Source: Pseudomonas solani
GTDB lineage: Bacteria > Pseudomonadota > Gammaproteobacteria > Pseudomonadales > Pseudomonadaceae
Direction: 5' to 3'
Assembly: GCF_026072635.1 (NCBI RefSeq)
Contig: NZ_AP023081.1
Location: forward strand, 3,096,501 to 3,160,500
DNA length: 64,000 nucleotides
Shown: piece by piece, positions 59,869 to 64,000 of the stretch
Layout: each line of letters starts with the position of its first letter
Numbering within the stretch: position 1 is the stretch's first letter
Translations under genes and position numbers: made by a program
Notes under the pieces: generated by a model
Seen by the model: only the letters and a program-made list of their open reading frames with translations
Databases searched by the model: none
What the model was told of the DNA's origin: nothing

Positions 59869-62064
59869 TTGAGCAAAAACGCAGCCGTGCCGGTCCAACC
59901 CTGCATCGTCGATCTGCAAGGGAGAGGACAGGTGCCCAACTGCTCGCTGGAACAGGCCGTGGATGAAGTGCTGCGCCGGATCGAGGGGCCCATCCGCCTC
60001 GGCATCCCCCTGGGGCTGGGCAAGCCCAACCGCTTCGTCAACGCGCTGTACCAGCGGGTCAAGGCGCTGCCCGAACGCCAGCTGACCCTCTACACAGCGC
60101 TGTCCCTGGCCAAGCCGCAACCGGCCAGCGAGCTGGAACAGCGTTTCTCCGGCCCCTTCCTGCGCCGCCTGTATGGCGATTACCTCGAACTCGATTACCT
60201 CAGCGACCTGCGTTGTGGCGAGCTGCCGGCGCATATCCGCGTGGAGGAGTTCTACCTGCAGCCGGCCAGCCAGCTGGACAACCCCCAGGCCCAACAGAGC
60301 TACGTCAGCCTCAACTACAGCCAGGTGGCCCGGGACCTCGACCGCAAGGGCCTGAACCTGGTGGCGCAGATGGTCGCCGTGCGGCCGCAAAGCCCCGGGT
60401 GCTTCAGCCTCAGCTGCAATCCCGATATCACCCTCGACCTGCTGCCGCGCCTGCGCCGTCGCCGCGCGGCGGGGGAGACCATCCTCACCGTCGCCCAGGT
60501 GCACGAGGCCTTGCCCTATATGCCGGGCGATGCGGAGATCGACGCCGACGAATTCGACCTGGTGCTGGATGCCCCCGAGCGCAGCACCCTGTTCTCCACC
60601 CCCAACATGCCGGTGAGCCTGCAGGACCATGCCATCGGCCTGCACGCCAGCGCCCTGGTGCGCGACGGCGGCACGCTGCAGGTGGGCATCGGCGCCATGG
60701 CCGACGGCCTGGCCGCCGCGCTGGTGGCGCGCCAGGGGGATAACGCCGGCTACCGCGCGGTGCTGGATGGCCTGGAGGTGCCCCAGCGCTGGGGTGCGCT
60801 GGTGGAGGCAGAAGGTGGCCTGGCGCCCTTTGCCCAGGGGCTCTACGCCAACAGCGAGATGTTCCTGCTCGGCCTGCTGGTGCTGCTGGAAGCGGGCGTG
60901 GTGCGCCGTCCGGTTTACCCCGATGTGCGCCTGCAACGCCTGGCTAACGCCGGCATGCTGGACCCCCACGGCGCCGTGACCGACCTCGATGGACTGCTCG
61001 ATGAACTGCCCCGCGTGCTGGATGGCGACAGCCTCGCCTGGCTGCAGCGCCATGGCCTGCTCGGCGAAGCCGTGCGCCTCGATGGTGGCCAGCTGCTGCT
61101 GGGTGATGGGCGCCGGCTCAGCCCTGATGTGGAGAACGCCGCCACCCGCGCGGCCCTGGTCGAGCAGCTCGGCCAGGTGCGCGGCGGGGTGCTGATCCAT
61201 GGCGGCTTCTTCCTCGGCCCCGAAGCCTTCTACCAGTGTCTGCGCGAGCTGGGCGACGGACCGTTGTCGCGCATCGCCATGACCGCCATCAGCTACGTCA
61301 ACCGCCTGCACGGCGACGAAGAGCTCAAGCGCCTGCAGCGCCGCGACGCGCGCTTCGTCAACAGCTGCTTCACCATCACCCTGCTGGGCGCCAGCGCCGC
61401 CGACCAGCTGGAGGACGGCCGCGTGCTCAGCGGCGTCGGTGGGCAGTACGACTTCGTCGCCCAGGCCCACGAGCTGGAGGGCGCCCGCTCGATCCTGATG
61501 CTGCGCAGCTGGCGTGAGTCCGGCGGTGAGGCCAGTTCCAACATCGTCTGGGAATACGGCCACGCCACCATTCCCCGGCACCTGCGCGACCTGGTGGTGA
61601 CCGAGTACGGTATCGCCGACCTGCGCGGCAAGAACGACGCCGAGGTGATCGAAGCGCTGCTGCGCATCGCCGACTCGCGCTTCCAGGAGGGCCTGATCGC
61701 CGAGGCGCAGAAGGCCGGCAAGCTGCCCGCTGACTTCACCCTCGACCCGCTCTACCGGCAGAACACCCCCTGGCGCCTGCTGGCGTTGCAGGCCGAGCAT
61801 CCCCGGTTGTTCGCCGAGTACCCGCTGGGCTGCGACTTCACGCCGGAGGAGCAGGACCTGTTGCGTGCCCTGCGCTGGTTGAAGAGCAAGCTCAAGCTCA
61901 GCGAGATCCTCGAACTGGGCATGGCCACCCTGTTCGACCTGCCGGAGCCCGCCGACTACACCCGCCACCTGCAGCGCATGGACCTGCACGCGCCCAGTGG
62001 CCTGCGCGAGCAGCTCTACCAGAAGCTGGTGCTGGCCGGGCTCAAGGCCACCGCGCCGGGCTGA
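59869..62064 (+). CDS. Acetyl-CoA hydrolase/transferase family protein
   Basis: About 731 aa. CoA-transferase family I fold: SLSCNPDITLDLLPRL, GGTLQVGIGAMADGLAAAL (GxGxxxD region) and the C-terminal acetyl-CoA hydrolase motif VTEYGIADLRGKNDAEVIEALL. The protein is longer than plain acetyl-CoA hydrolases (~500 aa), with extra sequence in the middle and a C-terminal ~100 residue extension. It moves CoA between acyl groups or hydrolyses acyl-CoA. The start is uncertain: TTG at 59869 is used; GTG at 59887 is an alternative. Confidence 0.85.
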   Translation: MSKNAAVPVQPCIVDLQGRGQVPNCSLEQAVDEVLRRIEGPIRLGIPLGLGKPNRFVNALYQRVKALPERQLTLYTALSLAKPQPASELEQRFSGPFLRRLYGDYLELDYLSDLRCGELPAHIRVEEFYLQPASQLDNPQAQQSYVSLNYSQVARDLDRKGLNLVAQMVAVRPQSPGCFSLSCNPDITLDLLPRLRRRRAAGETILTVAQVHEALPYMPGDAEIDADEFDLVLDAPERSTLFSTPNMPVSLQDHAIGLHASALVRDGGTLQVGIGAMADGLAAALVARQGDNAGYRAVLDGLEVPQRWGALVEAEGGLAPFAQGLYANSEMFLLGLLVLLEAGVVRRPVYPDVRLQRLANAGMLDPHGAVTDLDGLLDELPRVLDGDSLAWLQRHGLLGEAVRLDGGQLLLGDGRRLSPDVENAATRAALVEQLGQVRGGVLIHGGFFLGPEAFYQCLRELGDGPLSRIAMTAISYVNRLHGDEELKRLQRRDARFVNSCFTITLLGASAADQLEDGRVLSGVGGQYDFVAQAHELEGARSILMLRSWRESGGEASSNIVWEYGHATIPRHLRDLVVTEYGIADLRGKNDAEVIEALLRIADSRFQEGLIAEAQKAGKLPADFTLDPLYRQNTPWRLLALQAEHPRLFAEYPLGCDFTPEEQDLLRALRWLKSKLKLSEILELGMATLFDLPEPADYTRHLQRMDLHAPSGLREQLYQKLVLAGLKATAPG

Positions 62065-62067
62065 ACC

Positions 62068-63069
62068 TCAGCCGTCGAGCCGCGTGCCCACGCCGAACAG
62101 CCACACGCCCACCAGCGCCTCGCCCTGTTGCTCCAGGCGCAGCGGCGCGGTGCCGCCGGGCATGCGCACCTGCACATCACCGGCCGCCACCAGCCCGGCC
62201 TTCCAGGCGGCACTGGCCACGGCGCAGGCGCTGCTGCCGGAGGATTCGGTCGCCCCTTCGCCGCGTTCGAACACCCGTGCCTCGATGGCGCCGTCCGCTG
62301 CCCGCGCCGCCCATTGCAGGTTGACTCCGGCGGGGCAGGGGTTGCCGGCGCCGATGGGCGCGGCGTAGGCGATGCGCTCCAGTGCCGCGTGGGCGTCGGC
62401 GTTGCGTAGCCAGGGCATGGTCGGCAGCGTGGCGGGATCGTCCAGCAGGGTCACGCAATGAGGGTTGCCGATGCGCACGAACTGGCTGCGCTGCCATTCG
62501 GGGTTCACCTGCGCCAGGGCGTCGACACGGCTCAGCGGGTGGCCGTGGAAGTCGGTGGCGGCCACATGCTCGTCATCGGCACCCACCGCCTCGGGGCCGA
62601 ACCCCGGTGCGCCCATCTGCAACCAGAAGCCCGGGTGCCCATCGCGTTCGGCGGGCTCGATGGGCGTGACCACCGGCGAGCCGCCGCCGGGCTTGTCGTG
62701 GTGCACCTGCAGGACGAAGGCCTGGCTGGGCAAGACCTGGCCGTCGTCGAGCAGGGACTGGGCGAAAAGGGTCATGCCGTTGCCGCTGCGTTCGGTCAGG
62801 CTGCCGTCGGTGTTGACGATCAGCAGGTCCCAGGGCGAAGCGTCACCGAAGGGGCCCACCAGCAGCCCGTCCGAGCGATGGCCCTTGGCGCCTTGCGGCC
62901 GCTCGCCCTCGGGCCAGGTGCAGAGGGCCTCGATGGCGGCGGCGCTCCAGTGCTCGCGCTGCCGCGCCGCGTCGGCGGCGTGCTGTGGCACGGCGATGCC
63001 GAGCTGGCGCAGCGCTTCGGGTGTGGTGACGACATAGCGGTTGCCGCGGGCATCGTAGAGGCGGGTCAT
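62068..63069 (-). CDS. DapF-fold (diaminopimelate epimerase-like) protein with Ser/Ser active site
   Basis: 333 aa. Two-lobed DapF/PrpF-type fold indicated by NTDGSLTERSGNGMTLFAQ and GNPHCVTLLDDP, and VFERGEGATESSGSSACAVASA. In DapF these motifs contain the two catalytic cysteines (CGNG and ACGTGA); here Ser95 and Ser277 replace them. It is therefore unlikely to be an ordinary racemase. Relatives with altered residues include dehydratases and binding proteins, but the present pair is not one I can assign. True dapF must lie elsewhere. It converges tail-to-tail with the hydrolase gene (3-bp gap). Confidence 0.8.
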   Translation of the reverse strand: MTRLYDARGNRYVVTTPEALRQLGIAVPQHAADAARQREHWSAAAIEALCTWPEGERPQGAKGHRSDGLLVGPFGDASPWDLLIVNTDGSLTERSGNGMTLFAQSLLDDGQVLPSQAFVLQVHHDKPGGGSPVVTPIEPAERDGHPGFWLQMGAPGFGPEAVGADDEHVAATDFHGHPLSRVDALAQVNPEWQRSQFVRIGNPHCVTLLDDPATLPTMPWLRNADAHAALERIAYAAPIGAGNPCPAGVNLQWAARAADGAIEARVFERGEGATESSGSSACAVASAAWKAGLVAAGDVQVRMPGGTAPLRLEQQGEALVGVWLFGVGTRLDG

Positions 63070-63223
63070 CGGGGTTCTCGCTGCGGATTGGAGGTGCGAC
63101 TGTAGCGGTTGTGACGCCGTTCCGGCCAAGCGGATTGCTGCGATCTATCCGACATCGGCTGCGGCAATCCACCACAAGGGCCGGCTTTCTCGCCGTGAAA
63201 TTTCGGTGCTAGAGTCGCCGCCC

Positions 63224-63607
63224 ATGAAAACCGCCCGCCACGACCGCTCGTTGATCGCCTGGATGCTCTACGCCTGCGTCCTGTTCAACCTGCTCGCCTG
63301 CGGTATTCACCACGGCCAGGCATTGGGCCTGGAACTCAGCGGGCTCGGTGGCGCCTTCTGCTCGGCCACCGGCAGCGACGGGCCTTCCGTCGACGGTGAT
63401 CTGTCCGGCGCCATGGCGCAGCTCTCCAGCCTCGGTTTCAGCTGCCCGATGGGCAGCGCCGTCACCCTCGGCATCCTCTTCTTCCTCGGCCTGTCCTGGC
63501 TCCAGCGTCGCCGCGAGCTTCCGCGCCCGCCCCGGGACCGCCGTACACGCACGCCCCCCCGTTATTGCTGGCCCTCGGCCAATCCCCGCGCCTCTCCCTG
63601 CCTCTGA
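63224..63607 (+). CDS. DUF2946-like small membrane protein
   Basis: 127 aa. Two hydrophobic segments (LIAWMLYACVLFNLLACGIHHGQAL and a C-terminal TLGILFFLGLSWLQ) separated by a Cys/Met-containing loop (AFCSATGSDG, FSCPMGS). It resembles the DUF2946 proteins found next to copper-uptake TonB receptors in Pseudomonas. The start MKTARHD fits the family; an upstream ATG is in frame. It is 91 bp upstream of the copper receptor gene and probably co-transcribed. Confidence 0.8.
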   Translation: MKTARHDRSLIAWMLYACVLFNLLACGIHHGQALGLELSGLGGAFCSATGSDGPSVDGDLSGAMAQLSSLGFSCPMGSAVTLGILFFLGLSWLQRRRELPRPPRDRRTRTPPRYCWPSANPRASPCL

Positions 63608-63698
63608 AATCACAACCCCGCGCCTGCGGCCGTCCTGCTGACGCCGCCGACCCGAGCTGCCTGTCGCCCGAGCGTGACGGCGCCAACGATTTCAGATC

Positions 63699-64000
63699 AT
63701 GGAAAGCATCCACATGCACCAGCCTGCCCCCTGCCGCTCCAGCCGTTTCACCTTCCAGCCCGATGCCGCGCGCCTGCGCTGGCGCCACGCCTTCGTCCTG
63801 GCCGCCGGCCTGGCCTTCGCCGCGGGCGCCGTCGCCCATGAACATGACCACGAGCAGCACGTGGCGCCCGTCGCGCCCGTCGCCGAACCGATCGAGGTCA
63901 GCGCCACCGTCATCACCGCGGTGCAGCAGAGCTCGCCGCTGACCATCGTCACCGACCCGAAGGAGGCTCGGCAGCCGGTGCCGGCCAGCGATGGCGCCGA
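63699..64000 (+). CDS. oprC: TonB-dependent copper receptor (OprC/NosA-like), 5' part only
   Basis: About 100 codons, running off the window. MESIHMHQPAPCRSSRF is followed by a signal-like hydrophobic stretch (FVLAAGLAFAAGAVA), a His-rich segment (HEHDHEQH) and the TonB/plug region (VSATVITAVQQSSPLTIVTDPKEARQPVPASDGA), which matches the N-terminus of the Pseudomonas copper receptor OprC/NosA. It is directly downstream of a DUF2946-like gene, its usual partner. No stop codon occurs before the end of the window. Confidence 0.85.
   Translation, partial: MESIHMHQPAPCRSSRFTFQPDAARLRWRHAFVLAAGLAFAAGAVAHEHDHEQHVAPVAPVAEPIEVSATVITAVQQSSPLTIVTDPKEARQPVPASDGA

Noticed and set aside
59785..61989. A 734-codon minus-strand frame opposite the acetyl-CoA hydrolase
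   Set aside because: Antisense shadow; the plus-strand protein has clear family motifs.

Overview
The window is GC-rich chromosomal DNA from a Pseudomonas-type gammaproteobacterium. The evidence is gene content: a MexAB-OprM/TtgABC-type efflux operon with a TtgR-like repressor, a bauR-bauABC beta-alanine locus, an OprD-family porin, a DUF2790 protein, a HUH transposase with REP arrays, and the start of an OprC-like copper receptor. The species cannot be fixed from the sequence alone.

Layout. 0.3-3.2 kb: secreted endonuclease, repeat-rich spacer, RutR-like TetR regulator and a Tsx-like porin. 3.5-11.1 kb: RND efflux operon with divergent ttgR, then a LysR regulator. 11.4-25.2 kb: nucleobase/nucleoside uptake and salvage: adenine deaminase, an iron/2-oxoglutarate-type oxygenase, a BMP-type ABC importer (binding protein, two permeases, ATPase), a second Tsx-like porin, LysR and RutR-like regulators, an IMPACT-family protein and an NCS2 permease. 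Three of these transcription units carry sigma-54-like -24/-12 elements, suggesting nitrogen control. 25.6-29.9 kb: bauR and bauABC. 29.9-32.3 kb: a REP-associated tyrosine transposase between 131-bp-period REP arrays, plus a small Bro-N protein. 32.4-37.3 kb: acyl-CoA ligase and a single-chain biotin-dependent acyl-CoA carboxylase. 37.5-45.8 kb: PAP2 phosphatase, cupin, OprD porin, inositol-monophosphatase-family enzyme, an AfuABC/FbpABC-type importer and a PAS-AraC regulator. 46-48.4 kb: ispA, xseB, TauE-like permease, DUF2790. 48.7-56.2 kb: a compact seven-gene operon (KAS III-like, OleD-like reductase, MBL hydrolase, F390-synthetase-like adenylating enzyme, ATP-grasp ligase, GNAT-like, Rieske oxygenase) that looks like an uncharacterised biosynthetic pathway. 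56.3-64 kb: higBA, ppa, mtfA-like peptidase, DedA, GNAT, acetyl-CoA hydrolase/transferase, a DapF-fold protein with both catalytic cysteines replaced by serine, a DUF2946-like protein and the 5' end of the copper receptor.

Main points for follow-up: the seven-gene operon; the shared sigma-54-like promoters in the nucleobase region; a 159-bp tandem triplication that copies the 3' end of an ABC permease gene, and a single-base frameshift near that gene's 5' end; the transposase with its REP arrays; the single-chain acyl-CoA carboxylase; and the Ser/Ser DapF-like protein.
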